From Ramlibacter terrae (GTDB lineage: Bacteria > Pseudomonadota > Gammaproteobacteria > Burkholderiales > Burkholderiaceae_C): 64,000 nt of DNA. Of this stretch, positions 1-9,859 are shown piece after piece (the stretch's first letter is position 1; the number at the start of each line of letters is the position of its first letter). The stretch spans positions 806,001 through 870,000 of the forward strand of contig CP053418.1 in assembly GCA_013127575.1 (NCBI GenBank). The letters run 5' to 3'. A program made the position numbers and the translations under genes. The notes below the pieces were generated by a model, which was not told where the DNA came from, did not search any database, and saw only the letters and a list, made by a program, of their open reading frames with translations.

Positions 1-30
1 GACATCCGGCTGCTGTTGAAGGGCGCGTGA
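1..30 (+). CDS. possible 3' end of an unidentified gene
   Basis: The first frame is open from the window edge to a TGA at 28-30 and ends in DIRLLLKGA. It may be the tail of a gene converging on the sensor gene whose stop lies at 52. Nine residues are too few to name a product, and the open frame could be chance. Confidence 0.3.
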   Translation, partial: DIRLLLKGA

Positions 31-51
31 ACGCTCCAGATTCCGGAGTGA

Positions 52-1776
52 TCAGTTCAGTGGCTTGATCAGTTTGCGGGCGTCCGGCTCCATCTGGTCG
101 AGGCCGCCCAGCACCCACTGCAGCGTCGTCGCCGCGTCCATGTCCTGGTGCGGAAGCAGGGCCACCGTCACGTGGAATTTCAGCGTCAGCGCCGCGGGCA
201 GGGCGTCGATCTGGCGCAGGCCGCTGGCGACGAGCTGCTGCGCGCGCGAGCTGACGGTTTCCGGTGTGGTCGGGCACTCCAGCAGCACCGCGAACTCGCG
301 TTCGCCCACGCGGGCTGCCATGTCGATCTCGAGGATGGCGCGGCGCAGGTGCGAACCCGCCACCACCAGCCCCTTTTCGGCCGCGTCGCGCCCGAACTCC
401 TCGATGATCGCGTCGAGGTTGGAAACGCGCACGCCCAGCAGCGCGCAGGGCTGCTTGAGTCCGCGCGAGCGCGCCAGCGAAGTCTCGAGCCGCTCGAGCA
501 GTCCCCACGGCGATGCGGCAAGCCCGTCAGCGGATCCGTGCGCGACAGCGCCGCGGCCCGCAGCTCGCTTTCGCGCGCCGCCATCGACCGCACCTGCAGC
601 GCATAGAACATCAGCGGCATCTGCAGCGCCGTGCCGAAGTACAGCCCGTAGGCACCGCTTCCGGTCGCGGGCAGCAGCCCGAGCGCGCGCAGCAGCGGGA
701 ACAGCGCCACCACCACCATCGGCACGAAGGCGAGCGCGATCAGCCGCAGGTTGCGGTCGCGGCCATCCAGCCAGCCCCACACCACCATGCTCAGGATGGC
801 GGCGAGCGACAAGCCGGTCAGCAGCAGCACCGGGGAACATGCTCAGGCGCGTGGCGATCACCATGTCGAGCGCCACCGAGCACAGGAGCGCCGCGATCAG
901 CGCCCAGACGCCGAGGTCCAGCGCCCGCGACAGGCGCGCCGGCTCCGTCACCACCTTCACGAACCAGAGCGCCGCGGCGGTCGGCAGCCCGGGCCACGCG
1001 GCGCTGGCGGCTTCGTTCCAGAAGCGCCACTCGGGCCAGAGGTGCTGCGCGCCCACGCCGACGCGCGCGAGCTGGCCGAAGGCGAGGAAGAAGGCGTAGA
1101 GCGAGAAGACGAGGAAGGCGCGGTCGCGGTAGGCCAGGCCGGCCACGAGAGCGGCCGGGGCGACCAGCCCCGCCAACCCGAAGTAGGCGCCGAACAGCAG
1201 CTGCTCCTGCGCGCGCAGGGCGAGCAGGGCCGTGTCGCGGTAGACGGCGATGCGCGGGGCGGCGTCCGTCCGCGCGTATTCGAGCCGCAGCCAGTAACGC
1301 GTCGGCTTGCCGGTGCTGGCCGCAAGTTCGAAGGCGGGAACGCGTCCCGGCACCGGCCAGCTGGAGACCGCCAGGTCCTGGCCTGCCTGCTGCTGCACCA
1401 GGCGCCACTGGCGTCCCGGTAGAAGAGCTGCGCCAGGTCGGTGCTCACGGAGGCGACTTCGAGGAAGAAGGAGCCGCGGTCGGTCCCGAGCAGGTCGAAC
1501 TGGAGCCAGAGCGCCTTGCCGTCCGGCGGTACTGCTCCCCCGGCGGAAGACCCGCCACGGCAGCGTGTCGCCGGCGGCTTCGACCTGCTCCGCGGTGCGG
1601 TCGCCGCGCTCGTCGATCCAGTAGCGGCTGTGTCCCTGCAATGGGACGACGCTGGCCGAGCCGGCCGTGATCGGCGGCACCACCGCCGGGACGTCGTCCG
1701 CCGCAGCCGACGCGCACCGGGGCGCGACCCAGAGCAGCACGGCGGCAACGAGGAATCGCAGGGAACTGCTCCGCAT
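52..1776 (-). CDS. 7TM-DISM membrane sensor with degenerate GGDEF domain
   Basis: The start at 1776 gives a signal peptide ([16 protein letters not shown] then ASA). A periplasmic 7TMR-DISM-type sensing domain follows, then a hydrophobic multi-span segment encoded at about 830-1210. The C-terminal domain opens with [11 protein letters not shown], the usual start of a diguanylate cyclase GGDEF domain. The active-site loop, however, reads RVGEREF instead of GG(D/E)EF, so cyclase activity is doubtful and a c-di-GMP-binding or purely regulatory role is more likely. Frame breaks lie near 505, 830, 1420 and 1545; the one at 830 is an extra C in a CCGG context. The gene lies downstream of rpoH on the same strand, but a strong terminator separates them. 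Confidence 0.7.
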   Translation of the reverse strand: MRSSSLRFLVAAVLLWVAPRCASAAADDVPAVVPPITAGSASVVPLQGHSRYWIDERGDRTAEQVEAAGDTLPWRVFRRGSSTAGRQGALAPVRPARDRPRLLLPRSRLREHRPGAALLPGRQWRLVQQQAGQDLAVSSWPVPGRVPAFELAASTGKPTRYWLRLEYARTDAAPRIAVYRDTALLALRAQEQLLFGAYFGLAGLVAPAALVAGLAYRDRAFLVFSLYAFFLAFGQLARVGVGAQHLWPEWRFWNEAASAAWPGLPTAAALWFVKVVTEPARLSRALDLGVWALIAALLCSVALDMVIATRLSMFPGAAADRLVARRHPEHGGVGLAGWPRPQPAADRARLRADGGGGAVPAAARARAAARDRKRCLRAVLRHGAADAADVLCAAGAVDGGARKRAAGRGAVAHGSADGLAASPWGLLERLETSLARSRGLKQPCALLGVRVSNLDAIIEEFGRDAAEKGLVVAGSHLRRAILEIDMAARVGEREFAVLLECPTTPETVSSRAQQLVASGLRQIDALPAALTLKFHVTVALLPHQDMDAATTLQWVLGGLDQMEPDARKLIKPLN

Positions 1777-1887
1777 GGGCCGGATTGTGCCGTCCAAGGA
1801 TGAGATACCGCCGGAGCGATGTGAAAAAATGTAACGGAGGCTCGACTTTCCGCATCACCCTGGTGCGTGCAGTCTTCTCCAGCCCAC

Positions 1888-1915
1888 AAAAAGAAGCCCG
1901 GCAGGGCCGGGCTTC
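1888..1915 (-). terminator. intrinsic terminator of rpoH
   Basis: A 10-bp perfect stem, GAAGCCCGGC / GCCGGGCTTC, has a 3-nt loop. On the minus strand it is followed directly by five T residues. It lies 16 bases past the rpoH stop codon and separates rpoH from the 7TM sensor gene. Confidence 0.85.
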
Positions 1916-1930
1916 TCGGGCGTGCCGCGC

Positions 1931-2862
1931 TCAGGCGTAGGCGGCGAGCGCCTTCTTCATCTTCTTCATCGCGGCCGACTCGATCTGGCGGATGCGCTCC
2001 GCCGACACGCCGTATTCGGCAGCCAGTTCGTGCAGCGTCATGGCGCCCGAGCCATCGTCGTTGACCTTGAGCCAGCGCTCCTCGACGATGCGGCGGCTGC
2101 GCGGGTCGAGTTGCTCCAGCGCCGCCGCGATGCCGTCGGTGGCCATCGTGTCGCGCTCGCGGTTCTCGATCTCCTGCGTCGGCTCGTGCGAGGCGTCGGC
2201 CGTAGGCGATCGGGCCGAACGCTTCTTCGCCGTCATCGTTCGGCGAAGGATCGAGCATGACGTCGCCACCCGACATGCGGGTTTCCATCTCGATCACTTC
2301 CTCGCGCTTGACGTTCAGCTCGCGCGCCATCACGTCGATCTGCGCGTCGGTCAGCGTGTCGCGGTGGGTCTGCGCCTCCGCGTCGTCCTTGAAGCCCTGC
2401 TTCATCGAGCGCAGGTTGAAGAACAGCTTGCGCTGGGCCTTGGTCGTGGCGACCTTGACCATGCGCCAGTTCTTCAGGATGTACTCGTGGATCTCGGCGC
2501 GGATCCAGTGCAGAGCGTAGCTGACCAGCCGGACGCCCTGCTCGGGGTCGTAGCGCTTCACCGCCTTCATCAGGCCGATGTTGCCTTCTGGATCAGGTCG
2601 CCGTGCGGCAGGCCGTAGCCCGGTACTTGCGCGAAACCGAGACCACCAGGCGCAGGTGCGACAGCACCAGCTTCCCGGCGGCTTCGAGGTCGTTGTCGTT
2701 CTTGAACTTCCGGGCGAACTCCAGTTCCTCTTCCGGCGTCAGCATCGGCATGCGGTTCACCGCCGAGATGTAGGCGTCCAGGTTGCCCAGCGAAGGAACG
2801 ACGGCCCACGGGTTGGCGACGGCCAACGCGGTGCTGCCTGAGGCTCCAATGGATGAGGACAT
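1931..2862 (-). CDS. rpoH: RNA polymerase sigma factor RpoH (sigma-32)
   Basis: Heat-shock sigma factor of the sigma-70 family. The protein has the RpoH N-terminus ([16 protein letters not shown]), region 2 with [11 protein letters not shown] and [18 protein letters not shown], the RpoH box around [11 protein letters not shown], and region 4 ending in [13 protein letters not shown]. The start at 2862 is preceded by a good Shine-Dalgarno sequence (AGAAGGAG, 8 nt away). Frame breaks near 2205, 2591 and 2622 all restore CCWGG when repaired, so the gene is almost certainly intact. A CIRCE-like operator overlaps the predicted promoter (2889-2918), suggesting repression by HrcA, which is encoded at 33.6 kb. 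Confidence 0.95.
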
Positions 2863-2888
2863 GCCGGAAACTCCTTCTGCTCGTGAAA

Positions 2889-2918
2889 ATGTTAGCACTC
2901 TGTTAGACGGAGTGCCAA
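2889..2918 (-). promoter_or_regulatory. CIRCE-type HrcA operator over the rpoH promoter
   Basis: The plus strand reads TTAGCACTC (2892-2900), nine bases, then GAGTGCCAA (2910-2918). The HrcA operator CIRCE is TTAGCACTC-N9-GAGTGCTAA, so 17 of 18 arm positions match. On the minus strand a sigma-70-like -35 (TTGGCA, 2918-2913) and -10 (TAACAT, 2894-2889) with an 18-bp spacer lie inside the operator, and the rpoH start codon follows 26 bases further on. Binding of HrcA would block this promoter. The promoter boxes are an inference; the palindrome is directly visible. Confidence 0.85.
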
Positions 2919-2999
2919 GGCTTGGGTTCCGTAGTCAGAGTACCCGAATCCGGGTAATCCCGCAGGAACCGGTCCGCCCGAGCAGGCGTAAGTGCCCGC

Positions 3000-3463
3000 T
3001 TACCAGCGGATGCCAAGCCTGAGGAAGAGCTTGCTCAGCACGAAGATGGGGCCGACCCACAAGTACTGCAAGTCCTCGAAGAACGAAGGCTTCTTGCCCT
3101 CCATCTTGTGGCCGACGAACTGGGCGATCCAGCGGCCACGAAGATGCCGGCCGAGATGGCGAGCACGTTCTCGCCCATCGCCCACACCAGCACGATCGCC
3201 AATGCAGACAGTGCAGCCATCGTGACCGGGAACACGGCCGACAGGCGCGCGTAATAGACCATGCTCGCGCCGACGAACGCGTAGGCCACCCGGGGATGCA
3301 GCGCATACAGCAGCCCGACCAGGCTGAGCATGATCAGCGGGATGGCGACGAAATGGATGCGCTCGTTGCCCGGGTTCCGGTGGCTTTCCTCGTAGTGCGC
3401 CAGCAGCTGGTCGACCTTGCGGGGCGCAGCGGCGGCGGTGTCGGTGTCGGCGATGGTGGACAT
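3000..3463 (-). CDS. Mpo1-like (DUF962) membrane protein
   Basis: A small integral membrane protein of about 154 residues. It begins with a soluble segment (QLLAHYEESHRNPGNERIHF) containing the conserved N and H residues of the Mpo1/YGL010w family. About four hydrophobic spans follow, then GHKMEGKKPSFFEDLQYL and a final span ending LFLRLGIRW. In yeast the family acts in phytosphingosine alpha-oxidation; in bacteria the role is unknown. A frame break near 3137 restores CCTGG (FVAAWIAQF) when repaired. The gene is divergent from cutA. Confidence 0.8.
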
Positions 3464-3517
3464 GGTCGGGCTCCCGAGAGCGGAGAATAGTCCGCATTCT
3501 CACCCAAGCGAGCCGCC

Positions 3518-3887
3518 ATGGAAGCAGCCGAAGACACGGAGATCGTCGCGGTGACCACGACCGTCGGCAACCTGGCCGACGCCACGACGCTGGCGCGTGC
3601 CATCCTCGAGCAGAAACTGGCCGCCTGCGTGCAGGGTCGAGCCGGGCCTGCTGTCGTTCTACCGCTGGGAAGGCAAGACCTGCGAAGACCCGGAGGTGCG
3701 CCTGCTGGTGAAGACGACGCAGGAGGCGGTGCCGGCCCTGCAGGCGTTCTTCGCCGAACGCCACCCTTACCAGCTGCCGCAGTTCGCCATGACGCCGATG
3801 CAGGCCAGTCCCGCGTACGCGAAGTGGGTGCGCGACGAGGTTCGGCCTACGAGCGGATCCGCAGCTTCGCCGGACCGGCGGCGCTGA
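3518..3887 (+). CDS. cutA: divalent-cation tolerance protein CutA
   Basis: Small trimeric PII-fold-like protein linked to copper tolerance. Visible are the N-terminal strand (EIVAVTTTVGNLADA), the helix ARAILEQKLAACVQ, and the conserved SFYRWEGK and VRLLVKTT segments, ending near YAKWVRDEVR. One extra G near 3646 breaks the frame (CAGGTC read as CAGGGTC). The open frame runs to 3887 and overlaps the 3' end of selD by 41 bases; comparison with the family length of about 105-115 residues suggests the natural end may be near 3845. Confidence 0.88.
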
Positions 3888-4895
3888 TCTCGCCGATGGC
3901 CGCAGCGCCGTCGAAGCCGTGGCGGCGGAACACCTCCAGCACCTGCGGCACGGCCGCCGGTTCGCACGAAACCAGCAGCCCGCCGCTGGTCTGCGGATCG
4001 GTCAGCAGCGCCCGGTCGACGGGGAGAAGTTCGCGGGCAGCTCCACCTGCTCGCCGTAGCCGGCCCAGTTGCGCCCGGACGCGCCGGTGACGTTGCCCGC
4101 TTCCGCCAGCGCCTGCACGCCGGCCAGCAGCGGCACGCGGGCCCAGTCGATCTCGACGGCCGGCCGCTGCCACGCGCCAGCTCCAGCCCGTGGCCGGCCA
4201 GGCCGAAACCCGTCACGTCCGTCAGCGCGTGCACGCCCGGCAGAGCCGCCAGCTCCGGACCGGGCGTGTTCAGGCGCGTGGTCGTGGCGATCATACGGGC
4301 GTAGCCGTCCGCATCGAGCTGCTCCTTCTTCAGGGCCGCCGACAGGATGCCCACGCCCAGCGGCTTGCCCAGCACCAGCACGTCGCCGGCGCGCGCGTCG
4401 GCGTTGCGCTTGACGCGCTTCGGGTGGACGAGCCCCAGCGCGACCAGGCCGTAGATCGGCTCGACCGAGTCGATCGTGTGGCCGCCGGCGATGGGAATGC
4501 CGGCCTCGCGGCACACCGACTCGCCGCCGGCCGGATGCGGCCGATGGTGGCGGTGCTCAGCACGTTGATCGGCATGCCCACCAGCGCCAGCGCAGGATCG
4601 GCTTGCCGCCCATCGCATAGACGTCGGAGATCGCGTTGGTGGCGGCGATGCGGCCGAAGTCGAACGGGTCGTCGACGATCGGCATGAAGAAGTCGGTGGT
4701 GGCGACCAGCGCCTGTTCGTCATTGAGCTGGTAGACGGCCGCGTCGTCGGCGGTCTCGATGCCCACCAGCAGTTCCTTGGGCAGCGGCATGCGCGCCGTG
4801 TCGCGCAGGATCTCGGACAGCACGCCAGGCGCGATCTTGCAGCCGCAGCCGCCGCCGTGGGAGAGGGAGGTGAGGCGGGGTTCTTGTTTGGTCAT
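3847..4895 (-). CDS. selD: selenide, water dikinase (selenophosphate synthetase)
   Basis: Makes selenophosphate from selenide and ATP for selenocysteine or selenouridine synthesis. The N-terminal active-site loop reads [15 protein letters not shown], with cysteine where some homologues use selenocysteine. ATP-binding motifs [20 protein letters not shown] and [12 protein letters not shown] are present. At least four frame breaks occur (near 4015, 4170, 4535 and 4597); the last two restore CCTGG. No selA, selB or selU lies in the window. The gene converges with cutA and their ends overlap slightly. Confidence 0.92.
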
Positions 4896-4921
4896 TTCGG
4901 TTCCGGGTAGGAAGGCGGGTA

Positions 4922-5073
4922 CCGGACGCAGAGGACGCGAAGGGTACGCAGAGAACGCAAAAAAGTCAGGAGAAAGGAAAGAACGAAGATAAGCAACGGA
5001 AGGGAGGACACGAGGGCACCCGGGTCTGCGACGAACAAGCTCTTGGGTCTTCTTTCGCGTCCTCTGCGTCCGG
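4922..5073. repeat. intergenic element bounded by 20-bp inverted repeats
   Basis: The 203-base selD-ftsY gap holds a perfect 20-bp inverted repeat: the arm at 4922-4941 is the exact reverse complement of 5054-5073 (core CGTCCTCTGCGTCC). The 112 bases between the arms include a degenerate second copy of the arm (TACGCAGAGAACGCAA, about 4945-4960) and purine-rich sequence. This looks like a small non-coding mobile or MITE-like element, or a long hairpin. No gene is visible in it. Confidence 0.7.
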
Positions 5074-5098
5074 ATGTCCGCTCCCGCTTTTGGCGGCG

Positions 5099-6245
5099 TC
5101 ACGCCAGCAGCGCCAACGCAAACTCCCGGGCGTTGAAGGTTTCGAGGTCTTCGAGTTTCTCGCCGACGCCGATGAAATAGACGGGGATGGGTTTCTCCGG
5201 GCGATGGCGGCCAGCACGCCGCCCTTGGCCGTGCCATCGAGTTTCGTCACGACGAGGCCGGTCAGCCCCAGCGCCTGGTCGAAGGCCTTGACCTGCTGCA
5301 GCGCGTTCTGCCCGGTGTTGCCGTCGATCACCAGCAGCACCTCGTGCGGCGCGGAGGCATCCGCCTTCATCACGACGCGCTTGATCTTGCGCAGTTCTTC
5401 CATCAGGTGCAGCTGCGTGGGCAGCCTCCCCGCGGTGTCGACGATCACCACGCCCTTCTTGCGCGCCTTGCCGGCGCTGACCGCGTCGAAGCTCACCGCC
5501 GCCGGGTCGCCGCCTTCCTGGCTGACGATCTCCACCCGGTTGCGGTCGGCCCAGACGGCGAGCTGCTCGCGCGCCGCGGCACGGAAGGTGTCGGCCGCGG
5601 CCAGCAGCACCGTCTCGCCTTCGTTCGCGAGGTGCGCCGTGAGCTTGCCGATCGAGGTGGTCTTGCCCGCGCCGTTGACGCCGGCCACCATGATCACGGT
5701 GGGCTGGTGCTCGCCGATGACCAGCCCTTTTTCCAGCGGCCGCAGCAGGTTGGTGAGTGCGTCGACCAGGATGTTCTTGGCCTGGACCGGCCGCGTGGCG
5801 CCGCTCGCCGCCACCTTGCGCTTGACCTCCTGCAGCAGGTATTCGGTGGCCGCGACGCCGGCGTCGGCCATCAGCAACGCCGTCTCCAGTTCCTCGTACA
5901 GCGCGTCGTCGATGGTCGCGCCGGTGAACACCTGCGAGATGCTGGTGCCGGTCTTGCGCAGCCCGGCGCTGAGCTTCTCCATCCAGCTTTGCCGCTCGGG
6001 CGCGACCTCGGCCAGCGCCTGCGGGATCTCCATCGGCGCGCGCGACGGGGCGCTGCCGATCAGGCCGCCGGCCCTTGCAGGGGCGGGGGCGGGGGTGGGT
6101 GCAGGGGTGGGCGCCGGCGTCGGCGCGGGCGTGGCCGCAGGGGCCGGCTGGGGGGCTGCGGGCGTGGCCGCCACCGGGGCGGCAGGCGCCGGCGCAGCCA
6201 CCGGGGCCTCGGTGGGTTTGGGCTTTTTCGGAAGAAACTGAACAT
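5099..6245 (-). CDS. ftsY: signal recognition particle receptor FtsY
   Basis: SRP receptor GTPase that delivers ribosome-nascent chain complexes to the membrane. The start MFSFFRK is followed by a low-complexity Pro-Ala linker ([12 protein letters not shown] repeats, about 6065-6200). The NG domain has all the G motifs: [14 protein letters not shown] (G1), [14 protein letters not shown] (G2), [10 protein letters not shown] (G3), [10 protein letters not shown] (G4), then [14 protein letters not shown]. Breaks lie near 6232 (a lost A in an A run at the N-terminus) and 5200 (CCCGGG read as CCCGG). Divergent from the M16 peptidase gene, with only 29 bases between the two starts. Confidence 0.95.
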
Positions 6246-6274
6246 TGAGAAGGTTTCTAGAATCACACGATTCT

Positions 6275-7694
6275 ATGAAACAGCATCTGCGCTCTTTCCT
6301 CCTTCTTCTCACCTCATCCTTGACGCTCTTCCTGCTGCCACCCGCGCAGGCGCAGTTCGCGGGTCCGCCACCGGCGCAGGAGAAGCCCGTCCAGTACACC
6401 CTGCCCAATGGGCTGACGGTCATCATCAAGCCCGACCGGCGCGCGCCCACCGCGGTGCACATGCTCTACGTGCGGGTCGGCGCGATGGACGAAGTCGACG
6501 GCACCAGCGGCGTGGCGCACGTGCTCGAACACATGCTGTTCAAGGGCACCAAGGAGCTGAAGGTCGGCGAGTATTCGCGCCGCGTGGCCGCCCTCGGCGG
6601 GCGCGAGAACGCCTTCACCACGCGCGACGCCACCGGCTACTTCCAGCAGATCCCCCGGGAGAAGCTGGAGGAAGTGATGCGGCTGGAGGCCGACCGCTTC
6701 GCCAACAACCAGTGGCCCGACGACGAATTCAAGCGCGAGCTGGAAGTGGTGAAGGAAGAGCGCCGCTCGCGCACCGATGACAACCCGCGGGCCCAGCTGT
6801 TCGAGCAGCTCGGCGCCGTCGCCTACCAGGCGTCGCCGTACCGCCGACCCGTGGTCGGCTGGATGAGCGACCTCGAGGCGATGACCCCCAACGATGCGCG
6901 CGAGTTCTACCGGCGCTGGTACGTGCCGGCCAATGCGGCGGTCGTGGTCGTCGGCGATGTCGACGTGGGCGAAGTGCGCAAGCTCGTCGACAAGCATTAC
7001 GGCAAGCTCCAGTCGCGCCCGGTGCCGCCGCGCAAGCCGCGCGAGGAGCCCGAGCAGGCCGGCATCCGGCGGCTGGACTTCAAGGCCCCGGCCGACCAGT
7101 CGTTCGTCGCGCTGGCCTTCAAGGTGCCGCAGCTGCGCTCGTTCGAAAGCAATACCGAGAACGACGACGCGCTGGCGCTGACGGTGCTGTCCGCCGTGCT
7201 CGATGGCTACGAAGGCGCGCGGCTCGATCGCGCGCTGACGCAGGGGCCCGACCGCGTGGCCGACAGCGTCGGCGCCGGCAACGGCCTCTGGGGCCGCGGG
7301 CCGCAGCTCTTCACCCTCACCGGCATTCCCGCCGCCGGCAAGACGCCCGAACAGGTGGAAGCCGCGCTGCGCGAGCAGGTGGCGAAGGTGGCGCGCGATG
7401 GCGTGACCGAAGCCGAACTTCAGCGCGTGAAGACCCGCTGGATCGCTGGCGAGATCTACAAGCTGGATTCGGTGATGAACCAGGCGCGCGAATTCGGCGG
7501 CGCCTGGACGATGGGCCTGCCGCCCGACGCCGGCGACCGCCTCATGGAGCGGCTGTCGGGGTGACGGCCGACCGGTGAAGTCGGTGGCCGCCCGCTACTT
7601 CGGCGACGAACAGCTCACGGTGGGCATCCTGCGCCCGCTGCCGCTCGACCCCAACCGCAAGCCGCGCACGCCGCCGGCCGGCGCCCGGCATTGA
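6275..7694 (+). CDS. M16 family zinc peptidase, secreted (catalytic partner)
   Basis: A processing-peptidase-like metalloprotease. The start at 6275 gives a signal peptide (LRSFLLLLTSSLTLFLL ... AQAQ). The inverted zinc motif HVLEH (HxxEH) is present, followed by the downstream glutamate region EVVKEERRSRTDDNPR, typical of an active M16 subunit. The frame is broken near 7558 (lost C) and 7577 (CCAGG read as CCGG); the restored tail runs to the TGA at 7692. The inactive paralogue starts 11 bases downstream, so the pair probably forms a periplasmic heterodimer. Confidence 0.88.
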
Positions 7695-7705
7695 AAAGGA
7701 AACGC

Positions 7706-9051
7706 ATGCAACGGCAAGGAATCTTCGTGCGCTTCGCGCAACTGGCGGTGCTCGCCTGCGTGCTGGCGCAGCCCGCGTGGGCGGCGCTGCCGATCCAGCA
7801 ATGGAAGCAGGCCAGCGGCGCCCGGTCTGGCTGGTCGAAAGCCCGGGCCTGCCGATGGTCGACGTGCAGATCGACGTCGATGCGGGCGGCCGGCGCGACC
7901 CCGCCGACAAGGCGGGGCGGCCAGCGTCACCGCCGGCATGACCTCCAAGGGCATCGAAGCCCGTGACGGCCAGCCGGCGATGGACGAGAACCAGCTCGGC
8001 GAGGCGTGGGCCGACCTCGGCGCCGGCTTCGGCGCCAGCGCGAGCGCCGACCGCATGAGTTTTTCGCTGCGCTCGCTCACCTACCCGGACCTGCTGGCGA
8101 AAGCGGTGGCGCTGGGCGCCCGCCAGATCGGCGAGCCGTCTTTTCCCGAGGCCATCTGGCAACGCGACCGGCAGCGCATGAGCGCGTCGATCCGCGAGGC
8201 GAACACGCGTCCCGCCACCATCGCCAACCGCACCTTCTACACGGCGGTGTACGGCGGCCATCCGTACGGCTACGACACCACCGAGGAGTCGCTCGGGCGC
8301 ATCGGCATCCGGACATGCGCAACCACTACCAGCTGGTGCAGCCGTGCCGTGCCAAGGTGAGCATCGTGGGCGCGGTGACCCGCGCGCAGGCCGACCAGAT
8401 CGCCACCACGCTGCTGTCGCGGCTGCCGGCCGGCAACTGCACCGCGCTGCCGCCGGTGCCGGAAGTGCCGGCGCTGACCGCCGCGGTGGAGCGGGCCGTG
8501 CCGTTCACCTCGGCCAGGCGCACGTCCTGATCGGGCAGCCCGGCTACCGGCGCGACGATCCGGACTACTTCCCGCTGCTGGTGGGCAACTACACGCTGGG
8601 CGGCGGCGGCTTCGTCTCGCGCCTGACGACCGAGGTGCGCGAGAAGCGCGGCCTCAGCTACAGCATCTACAGCTACTTCTCCCCGGGCATGCATGCCGGC
8701 GCCTTCACGCTGGGGCTGCAGACGCGGCCCGACCGAGCGGCGCAGGCGGTGCAGGTGTCGCGCGACGTGCTGCGCCGCTTTGTGGCCGAAGGCCCGACCG
8801 AAGCGGAACTGAAGGCCGCCAAGGACTTCTGGTCGGCGGCTTCGCCCTGCGCATCGACAGCAACCGCAAGCTGCTGGACAACCCTGGCGTCCATCGCCTG
8901 GCACGACTTGCCGCTGGACTACCCGGACACGTGGACGAAGCAGGTGGAGAAGGTGACGGCTGCCGACATCAAGGCCGCCTTCGCCCGCAAGCTGCAACCG
9001 GACCGGATGGTGACCGTGGTCCTCGGCGGTGTGGCGGCCACCCGACAGTGA
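7706..9051 (+). CDS. M16 family peptidase-like protein, non-catalytic partner
   Basis: Secreted paralogue of the preceding gene: signal peptide FAQLAVLACVLAQPAWA, then the M16 fold (FGASASADRMSFSLRSL; GGGGFVSRLTTEVREKRGLS). Where the active partner has HxxEH this protein has AASVTAGMTSKG, so it lacks the zinc site and is likely the substrate-binding half of a heterodimer. A ribosome site (AAAAGGAAA) precedes the ATG at 7706. At least six frame breaks (near 7826, 7915, 8311, 8515, 8830 and 8885); the last three restore CCWGG. Confidence 0.85.
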
Positions 9052-9070
9052 GTCAAGGATCTTGCTTCCA

Positions 9071-9092
9071 CCCCTGTCAACTCTGACAGGGG
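9071..9092. repeat. perfect 9-bp palindromic hairpin
   Basis: CCCCTGTCA and TGACAGGGG are perfect arms around a 4-nt loop (ACTC), 20 bases after the M16 stop codon. It lacks a T-run and could be an operator, an RNA processing hairpin or an attenuating structure. The stronger terminator lies about 80 bases further on. Confidence 0.5.
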
Positions 9093-9174
9093 TCGGCGTG
9101 CAAGCTTTCCCGCGGCCCGCAACAATCCGTTTGCGTCTGTCACACAGAGGCAAAGAGAGTTCACAGGGAGAGTG

Positions 9175-9205
9175 GGGCACGGGCCGAAGGTCCGTGCCCT
9201 TTTTT
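9175..9205 (+). terminator. intrinsic terminator after the M16 peptidase pair
   Basis: Stem GGGCACGG / CCGTGCCC, extendable to 11 pairs with one G-U closing on a GAA loop, followed by six T residues at 9200-9205. It lies between the M16 pair and rsmD, both on the plus strand. Confidence 0.85.
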
Positions 9206-9223
9206 GTCCGATAGCATCCGGGC

Positions 9224-9808
9224 ATGGTCCGCAAAAGCACCGCTCCCGCCCGCACGGCCCCCATGAAGTCCGGATCATCGGCGGCGCACGGAAGCGCACC
9301 AAGCTCCCCGTGATCGACCGGCCCGGCCTGCGGCCGACACCGGACCGCGTGCGCGAAACCCTCTTCAACTGGCTCGGCCACGACCGGCCGGCTGGCGCTG
9401 CGTCGATGCCTTCGCCGGGACCGGCGCGCTGGGCTGGAAGCCGCCTCGCGCGGCGCGGCCGACGTGCTGCTGGTCGAGGCGGAAGCCGTGCTCGTCGACC
9501 AGCTGCGCGCCATCGTCAAGCGGCTGGACGCCGGCAACGTCCGGGTGCAGCGGGGCAATGCGCTGAACGTGCTGGCGGCCCTGCCACCGGCGAGCCTGGA
9601 CGTGGTGTTCCTCGACCCGCCTTTCGACGCGCAGGTGTTCGACAAGGCGCTGGCCGCCGCCCGCCCGGCCATCGGACCGGAAGGCTTCATCTACCTCGAA
9701 GCGCCGACCGAGTGGAACGGCGAGGCGGTCGAGCGCCACGGGCTCGCCGCCGTGCGCCACCTGAAGGCGGGCGCGGTGCATGGGCACCTGTTGCGCCCGG
9801 TTGCATAA
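9224..9808 (+). CDS. rsmD: 16S rRNA (guanine966-N2)-methyltransferase RsmD
   Basis: SAM-dependent methyltransferase acting on the 30S subunit. Visible are the RsmD N-terminus (VRIIGGARKRTKLPV, RPTPDRVRETLFNWL), the SAM motif DAFAGTGALGLEAASRGA and the catalytic motif LDPPF (about 9613-9627). Frame breaks lie near 9259, 9390 (CCAGG read as CCGG) and 9432. It is followed 51 bases later by coaD, the usual rsmD-coaD arrangement. Confidence 0.92.
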
Positions 9809-9859
9809 TGCAGCGCAACAATCGGCGGCCTGGCGCAGGCCATTGAGGAGACTCCCCAC

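Noticed and set aside
6065..6200. Tandem repeat array
   Set aside because: The Pro-Ala repeats are the normal low-complexity linker of FtsY, not an independent repeat element.
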